Source: Dehalococcoidia bacterium
Lineage (GTDB): Bacteria > Chloroflexota > Dehalococcoidia > SM23-28-2
DNA: 64,000 bases
Direction: 5' to 3'
Assembly: GCA_030615765.1 (NCBI GenBank)
Contig: JAUWYP010000001.1
Location: 62,001 to 126,000 of the forward strand
The translations under genes were made by a program, and so were the position numbers. The stretch's first letter is position 1; each line of letters begins with the position of its first letter. Shown here piece by piece: positions 51,254 to 60,514 of this stretch. Below the pieces are notes generated by a model. That model was not told the DNA's origin. It made no database searches and worked only from the letters and a program-made list of their open reading frames with translations.

Positions 51254-52589
51254 CAGCCTACACCCTCGCTCGGCTCAGCTCTACCAGCAGGCGCGCCAGA
51301 CATTCCCCAGCGGGGTGACTCACGATGTCCGCTTTCTGCCGCCCTTCCCCCTGTACATCGAACGAGCCCGGGGCTGCCGCAAGTGGGACGTAGATGGCAA
51401 CGAGATCATCGGCTACGTCATGGGCCACGGGGCCCTCATGCTGGGGCACAGCCATCCGCTGCTGGTGGAGGCGGTGACTGGCCAGATAGCGAAGGGCACT
51501 CACTACGGCGCTTGCCACGAGCTGGAGCTGGCCTGGGCGGGCTGGGTGCAGCGGCTCATTCCTTCGGCGGAGAGGGTCCGCTTCACCAACTCGGGCACGG
51601 AAGCCACCCTGATGGCCACTCGCCTGGCCCGCGCCTACACCGGCCGCGATAAGATCCTGAAGTTTAGCTATCACTTCCACGGCTGGCACGATAGTGTAGT
51701 GGGTGCCCGCTACGGGCAGCCCGAGTCGGGGCAGGTCTCCGGCGTGCCAGCGGCCACCCTGGCCAACCGGGTGACCATCCCCCAGAACGACATCGCTCTG
51801 GTGGAGCGCACCCTGGCCGAGGACCGCAATATCGCCGCTATCATCATCGAACCCAGCGGCGCTTCCTGGGGCACCCTGCCGCTGGTTGGCGGCTTCCTGG
51901 CTCAACTGCGGGAGGTCAGCCAGCGCTATGGGGTGGTGCTCATCTTCGACGAGGTAGTGACGGGCTTCCGCCTGTCGCCCGGGGGTGCGCAGGAGCTGTA
52001 CGGCGTTGTGCCCGACGTGACCTGCCTGGCCAAGATCCTGGCCGGAGGTCTGCCCGGTGGCGCCGTGGCTGGGAAGCGGGACATTCTTGCCCTCATAGAG
52101 TTCACCCAGGATATGGAGTGGAACCTCTCGCGCCGCATCCTCCATCCGGGCACCTTCAACGCCAACCCCCTGTCGGCGGCTGCTGGCTCGGCCATGCTTT
52201 CTCACATCGCCGACGGCCAGCCCCAGGCCCACGCTGACGCCATGGCCCAGCGGCTGGTGGCAGCGATGAACGAGGCGCTGGAGAAGAGGGAGATACCCGG
52301 CTGCGTCTATGGCCTATCCTCCATGTTCCACATCGTGCTGGGCAAGGATTGTCCGCGCCCCAGGGACGGCATCGAGTGGCCATGGGATGCCGCGAACGGC
52401 GCTCCACCTCCGCGCACGAACCTGGACGTGGCGCTGGCCCTCAAGTGGGGCTGCCTCAATAACGGCGTCGACCTCATGGGTTTCGATGGCGGGCTGGTCT
52501 CCGCTGTGCACGAGCCTGCCGACATCGACGCCACCATCGAGGCCTTCGACAAGACCCTCGCCCAGATGCGGGCAGAGGGCATCCTCTAG
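51228..52589 (+). CDS. Class III aminotransferase, glutamate-1-semialdehyde aminomutase-like
   Basis: 453 residues from ATG 51228. PLP-dependent fold type I: RFTNSGTEATLMATRLARA near 122, FHGWHDS near 160, the Asp pair region LIFDEVVTGFR near 240 and the PLP-binding Lys in CLAKILAGGLPGG near 268. The sequence follows the HemL group, but the genetic context is a diamino-acid-type dehydrogenase rather than haem genes. An omega-amino-acid or hydroxy-amino-acid transaminase in a catabolic route is likely. Confidence 0.82.
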   Translation: MTSILGSYSSLHPRSAQLYQQARQTFPSGVTHDVRFLPPFPLYIERARGCRKWDVDGNEIIGYVMGHGALMLGHSHPLLVEAVTGQIAKGTHYGACHELELAWAGWVQRLIPSAERVRFTNSGTEATLMATRLARAYTGRDKILKFSYHFHGWHDSVVGARYGQPESGQVSGVPAATLANRVTIPQNDIALVERTLAEDRNIAAIIIEPSGASWGTLPLVGGFLAQLREVSQRYGVVLIFDEVVTGFRLSPGGAQELYGVVPDVTCLAKILAGGLPGGAVAGKRDILALIEFTQDMEWNLSRRILHPGTFNANPLSAAAGSAMLSHIADGQPQAHADAMAQRLVAAMNEALEKREIPGCVYGLSSMFHIVLGKDCPRPRDGIEWPWDAANGAPPPRTNLDVALALKWGCLNNGVDLMGFDGGLVSAVHEPADIDATIEAFDKTLAQMRAEGIL

Positions 52590-52665
52590 TCGCCGCAGCC
52601 ACAGCACCACGATCGCAGCCTGGAACGCCCTCAGCCAATTAGAGACCGGTTTGGCACAGGCGGCG

Positions 52666-52674
52666 TGCTATAAT
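52666..52674 (+). promoter_or_regulatory. Extended -10 promoter, probably giving a leaderless message
   Basis: TGCTATAAT is an extended -10 with a perfect core. Transcription should start 7 bases downstream, near 52681, and the GTG start is at 52682. No ribosome site fits between them. Confidence 0.6.
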
Positions 52675-52681
52675 TCGGGCT

Positions 52682-53887
52682 GTGACTCCTGCCGAACGCC
52701 GCATCATCGCTTACACCTCCGCTGCCCACAGCCTCATCCACATCCTGGAATGGACCTACGCCGCCCTGCTGATAAAGATCAGCCTCGAGTTTGACCTAGG
52801 CTTCTTCCTTCTCGGCGCCTTGGGTAACGTCTTTGCCTCCACCTTCGGCTTCGGTGCGCTGCCGTCCGGCTTCCTGACCGACCGTCTTGGTTCACGGCGA
52901 GTCCTCTACGTTTGCATGCTAGGCAGCGGCCTCAGCGCTGTGCTGGTAGGGATCTCCCAAACGTCGCTCATGCTGGCTATGGCCCTGGGCCTGATGGGCC
53001 TGACGATGGGGCTCTACCATCCGGCGGGCATTGCCCTCATTGCTCAGAGGGTTCGGCAGCGGGGGATGGCCCTCGGCCTGCATGGCGTCTCGGGGAACCT
53101 GGGCATCGCGTTCACGCCGCTGCTGGCGGGCGGCCTGGCTTTGGCCTTTGACTGGCGGGCGGCCTACTTCTTCCTGGCTGCCATGATGGTAGCCCTGGGC
53201 CTCCTCCTGCGGTACGTGAGCCTGGGCGGCGAGACCCAGCGGGCGGAGGCGGAGCCAATGCCTGCGCAGCCCTCCCAGCGGAGTGGAAGTCCCCTTGTGC
53301 CTCTGATCCTGATCTACAGCGTCTTCGTTCTGAACGGCTTCGTCTACAGTGCCAGCCGTACCTTCCTGCCCGTTCACATAGGCTCGGACGGGAGCGAAGC
53401 CATGGGCGATGTGCTGGCTACGCTGGCTCTGCTTATGGGGGCGGTGGGACAGTACATGGGCGGATCGCTATCCCAGCGCTTTCCCTTGGAGCGACTGGCA
53501 CCGCTAATGGCGATCGTGGTGGTGCCTTGTCTTATCGCCATGGGGACGACCAGCGGGGCACTCCTGGTGGTGGCGTCGGGTGCCTTTGTGCTCTTCAGCT
53601 TTGGAGCCCAGCCCATATATACTGGGCTCATCGCGGACTATACGCCTGGGCGTCTCCTGGGACGCAGCTACGGCCTCACCTTTTTCGCTGCGTTCGGTCT
53701 GGCGTCGGTGGGCTCCACCTACGCCGGCTTCTTCGCCGATAGGTGGGATAGCACGTCGGCGGTGTTCGTAGCCCTGGCGCCCTTCGCTGCGTTGGCGTTC
53801 GTCCTGGGCGTCGGCCTGTGGGTCATCTGGCGGCGACGGCCGAGGCCCAAAGAAGCGGTGCTGAGGCAGCCATCACCATCGCTGTGA
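52682..53887 (+). CDS. Major facilitator superfamily transporter
   Basis: 401 residues, GTG start directly at the predicted transcription start. Twelve hydrophobic segments; GFLTDRLGSRRVLYVCMLG after helix 2 is the MFS loop motif, and the central polar loop is near 180-200. LMGLTMGLYHPAGIALIAQR resembles the fosmidomycin-resistance/sugar-efflux branch (LYHPAG). Substrate not known; an efflux role is possible. Confidence 0.82.
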   Translation: MTPAERRIIAYTSAAHSLIHILEWTYAALLIKISLEFDLGFFLLGALGNVFASTFGFGALPSGFLTDRLGSRRVLYVCMLGSGLSAVLVGISQTSLMLAMALGLMGLTMGLYHPAGIALIAQRVRQRGMALGLHGVSGNLGIAFTPLLAGGLALAFDWRAAYFFLAAMMVALGLLLRYVSLGGETQRAEAEPMPAQPSQRSGSPLVPLILIYSVFVLNGFVYSASRTFLPVHIGSDGSEAMGDVLATLALLMGAVGQYMGGSLSQRFPLERLAPLMAIVVVPCLIAMGTTSGALLVVASGAFVLFSFGAQPIYTGLIADYTPGRLLGRSYGLTFFAAFGLASVGSTYAGFFADRWDSTSAVFVALAPFAALAFVLGVGLWVIWRRRPRPKEAVLRQPSPSL

Positions 53888-53956
53888 GGAGAGATTTCAT
53901 GGCGCTTGCAGGCCAAACAGTGTTACATTATTGTGCCTTCGATCGTCTAATACTCG

Positions 53957-55123
53957 ATGGCACGAGCCACGTACATGACAAACAATAGGGAAGCCCAGCA
54001 GGCCGGTCTGGAGCGAGCTGACATTCGTCAGAAGGTGTTGCAGGCGGTCAGCCGCTTGCCCCAACGCCAGCGGCGCCTTCTGCTCCTGCGCGAGCTGGAG
54101 GGCCTGAGCTATGCCCAGATCGGGGAAACGACGGGCATCTCCCCGAGCAAGTTGGCAAAGATGCTGCATCGGGCCCGGCTGGCGTTCAGGCAAGCCTACG
54201 CCAGCCAGGTGGGGGCCAAGGAGAGGAAGGAGAAGTGCCGCCGCCTGGGACACCTACTCTCTGCCCTTTATGACGGTGAGTCGCTGGGGCCGGAGCGCCG
54301 GAAAGCGGTGGAGCACCTGGCTGAATGCCCCGACTGCCGCAGGATACAGGACAAGCTTGCTTCGACCTCTGAGCTTCTGGCCACGCTGGTGCCCACACCG
54401 GCGCCGCCTGGGCTGGCCGACCGCATCCTGGCTCGAACGGCCGTCAGCGGGATGTTGCTGGCTGGTGGCGGTGGCACGATGTGGAAGCTACCCCTCATGC
54501 TGCTGGCTGGAGGCGGCTTCATCGCCGGCGTGGTGGCAGTGGTGCTGCTCCTATGGCAGGACTCGGAGTCACCCATCCCCTTGGTCCTGCCGCCGATGGC
54601 CAGCCCTACGGCTACCGCTACGCCCACCGCCGTTGCCGCTGTCACGGCAACACCTTCGGAGCCCCCAGTTCTCACCCCCGCAGTAACGCCCATTCCCCCG
54701 GAGACGATCACCGCGACGCCCAGCCCCTCGCCGACGGCTTCACCCACACCTGTGGAGACGGCGACTCCCAGTCCCACCCCTACTCCCACACCCACGCCGA
54801 CACCAACGCCCACGCCCACTCCGACGCCGACACCCGTCCCCGGGCCGGGTGGAATACAGGGGTCGGTGACCTGCCAGGGCCAGGCGCTGGCCGGTGCCCA
54901 GGTGAGCGTGACCGGGCCGTTTCCTCAGGGAGGGCAGGTCTGGTCGGGCGTGACAGGAGGAGACGGGGCCTTCAGTACGGGACTCATCCTCGATGCCGGT
55001 TCTTACGTTGTAGCCATCGTCTCGACCGGTACCAGCTACGACAGCGTGCCGGTGACCGTACCGCCTGGCAGCTACGCCAGCGTCTTGGCGCCGTGCACTC
55101 TGGTATATGGGCCCGGCTACTAG
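53957..55123 (+). CDS. Sigma-region-4/anti-sigma zinc-finger fusion with exposed C-terminal domain
   Basis: 388 residues. Residues about 25-80 are a sigma-70 region 4 helix-turn-helix (LPQRQRRLLLLRELEGLSYA, then QIGETTGISPSKLAKML). Residues about 95-120 form an anti-sigma zinc finger (Cys at about 95, then HLAECPDCRR). One membrane helix follows (MLLAGGGFIAGVVAVVLLLW near 180), then a Thr/Pro repeat linker and a C-terminal beta-sandwich like the carboxypeptidase regulatory domain (QGSVTCQGQALAGAQVSVTG). There is no region 2, needed for promoter -10 recognition, so it cannot work as a whole sigma factor. The 70 bases upstream hold no region 2 either. Confidence 0.8.
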   Translation: MARATYMTNNREAQQAGLERADIRQKVLQAVSRLPQRQRRLLLLRELEGLSYAQIGETTGISPSKLAKMLHRARLAFRQAYASQVGAKERKEKCRRLGHLLSALYDGESLGPERRKAVEHLAECPDCRRIQDKLASTSELLATLVPTPAPPGLADRILARTAVSGMLLAGGGGTMWKLPLMLLAGGGFIAGVVAVVLLLWQDSESPIPLVLPPMASPTATATPTAVAAVTATPSEPPVLTPAVTPIPPETITATPSPSPTASPTPVETATPSPTPTPTPTPTPTPTPTPTPTPVPGPGGIQGSVTCQGQALAGAQVSVTGPFPQGGQVWSGVTGGDGAFSTGLILDAGSYVVAIVSTGTSYDSVPVTVPPGSYASVLAPCTLVYGPGY

Positions 55124-55172
55124 GAGCAGCACACCAACGTCTTCGCCCGGCGTGGTCTGAGCCTGGACGAGC

Positions 55173-56273
55173 CTAGGCTGACTGCTTGCCCTGCCTGAAC
55201 TCGGCGAAGGCCTCGCCCAGGATGCGCCAGACCACCTCCGGCCTGGCACAGCGGACGCGGGACATGCTGGTCGTCCCCTCGTAGCTCCAGGCCGCCAGGT
55301 GAGTGGCACCCACTTCCCGTGCGACCCTCAGGCCCATCCTTAGTTCCTCCTCGCGCCCCGCCGGCACCGAGAAGGCCTGCAGCCAGAGCTGGAGGTCGCG
55401 GCCGTAGCGACGGGCAGCATCCGCTGCTCGCTGGCCGTAAGCCCGCATGAAGCGCTCCGGGTCGGTGCCGAAGAAGTACCAGTAGGGGTCGCAGGCGAAG
55501 ATGTCCAGGTCGGCGATGCCTGCCGCCGCCTGCCAATCGTCGATGCCAAAGTGGAGAAGAGCAGATGAAGCCTCCTCTCCCTGCCCGGCGCCGCTCACTA
55601 GTCGGAGGAGGCGCTCCTCGACCTCGGGGAAACCCATCCGGCGGTAACCGGTAGGGACGAGGCAGAGGGCGTTGGCCAGGCCCTTCTCGTGCCCGAGGCG
55701 GCAGAGCTCGGACAGGAGATCCAGGAGCGACGCCTCACGAAAAGCGCGGGCCTCGTCTGTGAACCTTGTGGGCAGAGCATGGCCGAAGCGGTCGCGGAAT
55801 GCTCTCTGGCAGATGTCGCAGTGGCACGCCCAGGCACCGCTGAGGTCGCCGGCGAGCAGGCCAAAGTAGAAATGAGGCTCGTCCCACAGGATGACGTCAG
55901 CGCCGGTGCCCGCTGCCGCCTCCACCCACTGGCGGAGGAAGCGCCTGGTGTCGGGGTGGTTCGGACAGGCGGCTGGAGCCCGTCGGCCATCGGAGAGAAG
56001 CTGCCAGGCCTCGGGATGGTCGAGAGGAAAGCGAGAGAAGGTCTCGCCGCTGAAGATGGCGGCCACGCCCCAGGGGTCGAGCCAAGCCTGCAGCCCGGCC
56101 TGGTGGGTGGCGCGCACGATCTCACGCATCGTGTCGGCGTAGTAAGCCAGGTCGGTCTCGGTGAGGCAGTGGACGACGTAGGTGCAATGGTGGGCCACCA
56201 TGTCAGCCAGATCGGCTTCAACATGGCGGATGGTACGGCCGCTGAAGTAGCTAACGCCAGTGTGCAAGGCCAT
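55173..56273 (-). CDS. Unknown protein, possible glycoside-hydrolase-like barrel
   Basis: 366 residues, ATG start, no signal peptide, mostly alpha/beta with many Trp and Tyr. GADVILWDEPHFYFG near residue 128 and LDIFACDPYWYFFG near 258 place acidic residues at strand ends, as in TIM-barrel glycosidases, and CHCDICQRAFRDRFG near 150 adds a Cys pair. I do not recognise a named family. It is convergent with the sigma/anti-sigma fusion. Confidence 0.6.
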   Translation of the reverse strand: MALHTGVSYFSGRTIRHVEADLADMVAHHCTYVVHCLTETDLAYYADTMREIVRATHQAGLQAWLDPWGVAAIFSGETFSRFPLDHPEAWQLLSDGRRAPAACPNHPDTRRFLRQWVEAAAGTGADVILWDEPHFYFGLLAGDLSGAWACHCDICQRAFRDRFGHALPTRFTDEARAFREASLLDLLSELCRLGHEKGLANALCLVPTGYRRMGFPEVEERLLRLVSGAGQGEEASSALLHFGIDDWQAAAGIADLDIFACDPYWYFFGTDPERFMRAYGQRAADAARRYGRDLQLWLQAFSVPAGREEELRMGLRVAREVGATHLAAWSYEGTTSMSRVRCARPEVVWRILGEAFAEFRQGKQSA

Positions 56274-56436
56274 ATCTGCGCCGACGGTATCATGTCGCTA
56301 GGTGCTAGGCAAGCGCTGTGCTATGTAACGTTGGCCATGCCTCCACGTCTCTTCTACCGAGACCCCCAACGTCACCAGCGTGGGGGCCAGAAGCGTGTTT
56401 GTCCTGTTTGATGCCTGAAGTCAGGAGGCAATAAGG

Positions 56437-57882
56437 GTGGAACTTCGCGACAACCGCAACCAAGACGATAGGGATCCCTTCATTGGCGAAGACAACGTCG
56501 ATACTGCTCCCCCTCCCTCGCCGTGGTCAGCCGACGAGCCTGATGCCCAGGCATCTTCGCAGACCGCAACGGTTGAGGAAGAACAGGCGACGGCTTGCCT
56601 GCCTTTGCAGCCGCGGACGCTGGCCGACACCGGCCTTTCGAAGGCTTTTCTCATGGACCTGGCCCTCAAGACCATTCATTACACAGGCGTACCCTCGGTC
56701 GCCAATATGACCCAGAGAATGGCTGTGTCGCCGGCCATTGTGCAGGATCTCCTGACCCTGCTGACCGAGGAGCACCTTTGCGAAGTGTCCAGTTCCAGCA
56801 GCATGATGGCCGGGAATTACCGCTACCGCCTCACAACTGCGGGAACGGGCAGAGCGAGGGAGGCCCTGGACAGGTCTCGATACGCTGGGCCGGCACCAGT
56901 GACTATAGATCAGTACATCGAGGTGATGGAACGCCAGCGAGGAGAGAGGCTGCAGCCATCGCGGCAGAGCATCGAGGACGCCCTATCGGAGCTGGTGCTG
57001 GCTTCGGAGGTTAGGGACGCCCTGGCGCGCACCCTTCACTCTGGGCGCTGCGCTCTCCTCTACGGACCCTCGGGTAACGGCAAGACGTCCGTGCTGGAGG
57101 CATTTGCCCACCACTTGGAGGGTCAGGTGCTCGTTCCCTTCGCCATCTACGCTTACGGCCATATCATCCGCGTCTTTGACTCCTCCATCCACATCCGTGC
57201 TCAGGAGAGAGGGAAAATAGGGCTGCCCCCCGTGGGCTCTGACGAAGCCGAGGAGACGGACAAGAGTGACGAGCGCTGGGCTGTTGTTCGCAGGCCAGCG
57301 GTGATAGTGGGCGGCGAAATGGGTGAGGAGTCGTTGGAGTTGGCTTATGACCCCGTATCCCGTTTCTATCAGGCGCCCTCACACCTCAAGGCCCAGGGCG
57401 GCATGCTGGCGGTGGACGACTTCGGCCGTCAGAGGATCCGGCCCGAGGACCTGCTCAACCGATGGTTAACGCCTCTAGAGCGAGGCTGGTACTCCCTTAC
57501 CTTCCACACCGGGGAAAAGATCTCGATACCTTTCGACGTCCATCTGCTGTTCGCCACCAATCTCAAGGTAGAGCTTCTTCTCGATCAGCCTTTCCTGCGG
57601 CGAATCCTCTACAAGGTGGAGCTTCCCAACCCCGGCCCCGCTGAGTTTCGAGAGATTTTGCGACGGGAATGCGAAAAGCGTTCCATCACAGCCACTGACG
57701 AAACGCTGAAATACATCGTTGAACGGCTGTACGCGAACGCCGCCGACAGGCCGAGGGCCTCTTACGCTCGTGATCTGCTGGATATCGTTGCGGAGAGCGC
57801 CAAGTACGACAATGCCGAGCTTGTCCTCACTCCCGAAAGCTTCGATAAAGCCCATCGCCTATTCATTCCCGGGCGAGCATAG
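56437..57882 (+). CDS. AAA-type ATPase with N-terminal winged-helix-like region
   Basis: 481 residues, GTG start. A disordered acidic N-terminus (about 1-60) is followed by a winged-helix-like part (about 65-150) and an AAA domain with Walker A LLYGPSGNGKTSVLEAF near 208 and Walker B GGMLAVDDFGRQRI near 323. The sensor segment HLLFATNL is near 370, and a C-terminal helical lid follows. Such proteins remodel complexes or open DNA; the target is unknown. It is a single gene. The Flp-like pilin in this window is a possible but unproven link. Confidence 0.78.
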   Translation: MELRDNRNQDDRDPFIGEDNVDTAPPPSPWSADEPDAQASSQTATVEEEQATACLPLQPRTLADTGLSKAFLMDLALKTIHYTGVPSVANMTQRMAVSPAIVQDLLTLLTEEHLCEVSSSSSMMAGNYRYRLTTAGTGRAREALDRSRYAGPAPVTIDQYIEVMERQRGERLQPSRQSIEDALSELVLASEVRDALARTLHSGRCALLYGPSGNGKTSVLEAFAHHLEGQVLVPFAIYAYGHIIRVFDSSIHIRAQERGKIGLPPVGSDEAEETDKSDERWAVVRRPAVIVGGEMGEESLELAYDPVSRFYQAPSHLKAQGGMLAVDDFGRQRIRPEDLLNRWLTPLERGWYSLTFHTGEKISIPFDVHLLFATNLKVELLLDQPFLRRILYKVELPNPGPAEFREILRRECEKRSITATDETLKYIVERLYANAADRPRASYARDLLDIVAESAKYDNAELVLTPESFDKAHRLFIPGRA

Positions 57883-58025
57883 AGCGCGCTGGACATCGCA
57901 TCCCATGCAGGGCTAGGGGACGTTGCCCCCGGCCACTTCGTAGGGCTCAGGCCTGACGCAATCGTAGGTTGGACCTCCGCCTGTATTCTTGTCGTTGCGG
58001 CCCGACAGGGCATCGGGGTCGTCAC

Positions 58026-59156
58026 CTAGATCAGGCGGCTGGCGTCGGCGGCCTCGTACCTCTTCAGCTTCTCTTCATCCAACTCGATCCCCAGGCCTGG
58101 CGCCTCGGGCACTTTTACATAACCCTCGTCATCGATGCGGAAGGGCTCGGCGAGCATGAAATCGCGCGCCTCGGGCGTCCAGTTGGGGGGGTCGTAGGGG
58201 AACTCAAGATAGGGGCAGTGGCCCAGGGAGGCGGCGAAGTGGAGGTTGGCGGCAAGGCCAATGCCGTTGGTCCAGGTGTGCGGACTGACCATCTTGCCGT
58301 GGGCCTGCGCCATGGCGGCGATCTGGCGGCACTGGAAGAAGCCCCCGGCGAAGGTGACATCGGGCTGGTAGACGTCGAAGCAGTCTTTCTCCAGGAAGAT
58401 CTTGAACTCGTGGAAGCCCTGGTTCAGCTCGCCGCCGGCGATGCGCAGGTTCACCTGGCGGCGCAGCTCGGCCAGGCCATCGTAGTCGTAGCAGTAGAGG
58501 GGCTCCTCCAGCCAGTAGACGCCTAGCTCCTCCATGGCCCTGGCCATCGATATGGCCGTGCGCAGGTCCCAGCGCTGAGGCGCCCGGTCGGGGGCGATGA
58601 CCCAGCCGTAGTTGGCATCCACCATGATATCCATGCTATCGCCGACTGCCTTGCGCACCGCCTCCAGCACCCGCAGGTCGTCCCTGGGGTTGGGGCGGTG
58701 GAAGCGCAGCTTCAGGGCGCGGAAGCCCTCATCACGCAGACGCAGGGCATCCTCTACCCGCTGCTCGGGCGAGCGGAGCTCGCCGGTGCTGGCGTAGGCC
58801 TTGAGGCGCTGCTGGCCGCCGCCCAGGAGCTTGTAGATGGGCTGGCCGGTGGCCTTGCCGATGATATCCCACAGGGCTACCTCCAGCGGCCAGGGCCGGC
58901 CGATGAAGAAGGCGAAGCTGCGCATGTTCTGAACGTGCTGCTCGATGGCAAAGGGGTCCTGCCCCAGAAGGAAGAGGCGGGCGACATCCCAGCGCGCGGC
59001 CACGCCGCCGGAGCCGACGCCGGTTATTCCCTCGTCCGTGTGGATGAAGGCGAGGTGTACGCGGTGGTGCACGGTGGGCATAGGCTGCCAGGTAGAGACG
59101 AAGGGTCGCTCCAGAGGGTACTCCAGGACTCGGATCTCGATGCCGGTGATGTTCAT
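58026..59156 (-). CDS. Enolase-superfamily sugar-acid dehydratase (mandelate racemase-like)
   Basis: 376 residues from ATG 59156, six bases after AGGAGG; a longer frame into the upstream gene is spurious. Catalytic ALKLRFHRPN near residue 165, metal ligands Asp in MVDANYGW near 195, Glu in WLEEPLY near 230 and Glu in AGGELNQG near 257, and the His base in SPHTWTNG near 307. The layout fits mandelate racemase and sugar-acid dehydratases. It follows a CoA-transferase gene by 11 bases, so they are probably one operon for breaking down a hydroxy or sugar acid. Confidence 0.88.
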   Translation of the reverse strand: MNITGIEIRVLEYPLERPFVSTWQPMPTVHHRVHLAFIHTDEGITGVGSGGVAARWDVARLFLLGQDPFAIEQHVQNMRSFAFFIGRPWPLEVALWDIIGKATGQPIYKLLGGGQQRLKAYASTGELRSPEQRVEDALRLRDEGFRALKLRFHRPNPRDDLRVLEAVRKAVGDSMDIMVDANYGWVIAPDRAPQRWDLRTAISMARAMEELGVYWLEEPLYCYDYDGLAELRRQVNLRIAGGELNQGFHEFKIFLEKDCFDVYQPDVTFAGGFFQCRQIAAMAQAHGKMVSPHTWTNGIGLAANLHFAASLGHCPYLEFPYDPPNWTPEARDFMLAEPFRIDDEGYVKVPEAPGLGIELDEEKLKRYEAADASRLI

Positions 59157-59167
59157 CGGTGCCTCCT

Positions 59168-60376
59168 TCAAGGGCGCAGGCCGACGATCACGCCCGCTCC
59201 CGCCAGTTCGTCCAGCTCTTCCGCCGAAAGCCCCAGCAGGGACGAAAGCACCACGTAGGTATCCTGCCCCAGTGCCGGCGGTGGGCCTTTGATGCCGCCT
59301 GGCGTGCGGGAGAGCTTGACAGGCGTATCGGGCAGCTTCAGGGGGCCAGTGCGGGGGTGTTCCACCTCCACCAGCATGCGGCGGGCCACCACCTGGGGGT
59401 GCTCGGCGGCCTGGGCGATGTTGTTCAGGGGGCCGCAGGGCAGGCCGATGGCATCGAACTCCCGCAGCCATTCGCTGGTGGTCTTCTGGCGCATGGCCTC
59501 GTTGAGGATAGGCTCCAGTTCGGCGTGGTGCTCGGTGCGCAGGTAGGGCGTGTCGAAGCGAGGGTCGTCGATCAGGTCCACCCGGCCGATGGTGGCGCAG
59601 AAGAGCTCCCACTGATTCTCCACCCCCCAGCTGAGGGCGAGGACGATCCAGCCGTCCTTGGTGGGGAAGGCCTGAAAGGGGGTGGCGATAGGATGGCGGG
59701 TGCCGATGGCTTTGGGCAGCTCGCCGGTGGCGAAATAGCGGACGAAGGCGTTCTCCAGGATGGCGATCTGACAATCAAGCATGGCGATGTCGATCAGCTG
59801 GCCGCGGCCGCTTTTCTCCCGGTCGTGGAGGGCGGCCAGCACACCAATCGCGGTGTACAGGCCAGCGGCGATGTCGCCCAGGGAGAGGCCAGGGCGCACG
59901 GGCGGGCCGTCGGGCTCGCCGGTGATGCTCATGACGCCGCCCATCCCCTGCACCACGATGTCGAAAGCGGGCCGCAGCCGATCGGGGCCTGTCTGGCCGA
60001 AGCCGGAGGTAGCGGCATAGATGAGGCGAGGGTTCCGTTTCTGGAGAACGTCATGGCCCAGGCCCAGCTTGTCCATGGTGCCCGGCGTGAAGTTCTCCAT
60101 CACCACGTCGGATACGTCTACAAGCCGCAGGAAGAGCTCCTTGCCCCGTTCCGCTTTCAGGTCAAGGCAGATGCTCCTCTTGCCGCGGTTGATGCTGAAG
60201 AAGTAGCAGCTTTGGCCGTTGACGAACGGGCCGGTGAGGCGGGCGGCGTCGCCGTACGGGGGCCGCTCTACCTTGATAACGTCGGCCCCGAGATCGCAGA
60301 GGATCATGCTGGCGAAGGGCCCCGCCAGCACCCAGGTGAGGTCGAGGACTCTGATTCCTTCCAGGGGCCCCGTCAT
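59168..60376 (-). CDS. Family III CoA-transferase (CaiB/BaiF)
   Basis: 402 residues, ATG start with GAGGGG just before. GIRVLDLTWVLAGPFASMIL at the start, ADVIKVERPPYGDAAR near 30 and the catalytic Asp in GLSLGDIAAGLY (about 168) define the family. The N-terminus is closer to formyl-CoA- or succinyl-CoA-dependent transferases than the copy at 28375. First gene of a probable two-gene operon with the enolase-superfamily enzyme. Confidence 0.9.
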   Translation of the reverse strand: MTGPLEGIRVLDLTWVLAGPFASMILCDLGADVIKVERPPYGDAARLTGPFVNGQSCYFFSINRGKRSICLDLKAERGKELFLRLVDVSDVVMENFTPGTMDKLGLGHDVLQKRNPRLIYAATSGFGQTGPDRLRPAFDIVVQGMGGVMSITGEPDGPPVRPGLSLGDIAAGLYTAIGVLAALHDREKSGRGQLIDIAMLDCQIAILENAFVRYFATGELPKAIGTRHPIATPFQAFPTKDGWIVLALSWGVENQWELFCATIGRVDLIDDPRFDTPYLRTEHHAELEPILNEAMRQKTTSEWLREFDAIGLPCGPLNNIAQAAEHPQVVARRMLVEVEHPRTGPLKLPDTPVKLSRTPGGIKGPPPALGQDTYVVLSSLLGLSAEELDELAGAGVIVGLRP

Positions 60377-60514
60377 TTTCCCCTCCTCGCGCGGTGTGTA
60401 TTAGGCGTGCATATGATAGCAGGGGAAAGGGGTCATAGCCCAGGCCTCTCGGTCAGGCTAGAGATAGGGATGGGTGGGGTGAGGAAGCTCTACCTGATGG
60501 CGACAGCAGTTCGA

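Noticed and set aside
59157-59774. N-terminal extension of the enolase-superfamily gene
   Set aside because: It runs through the CoA-transferase gene in another frame, is Arg/Pro/His-rich, and the ATG at 59156 has an ideal ribosome site.
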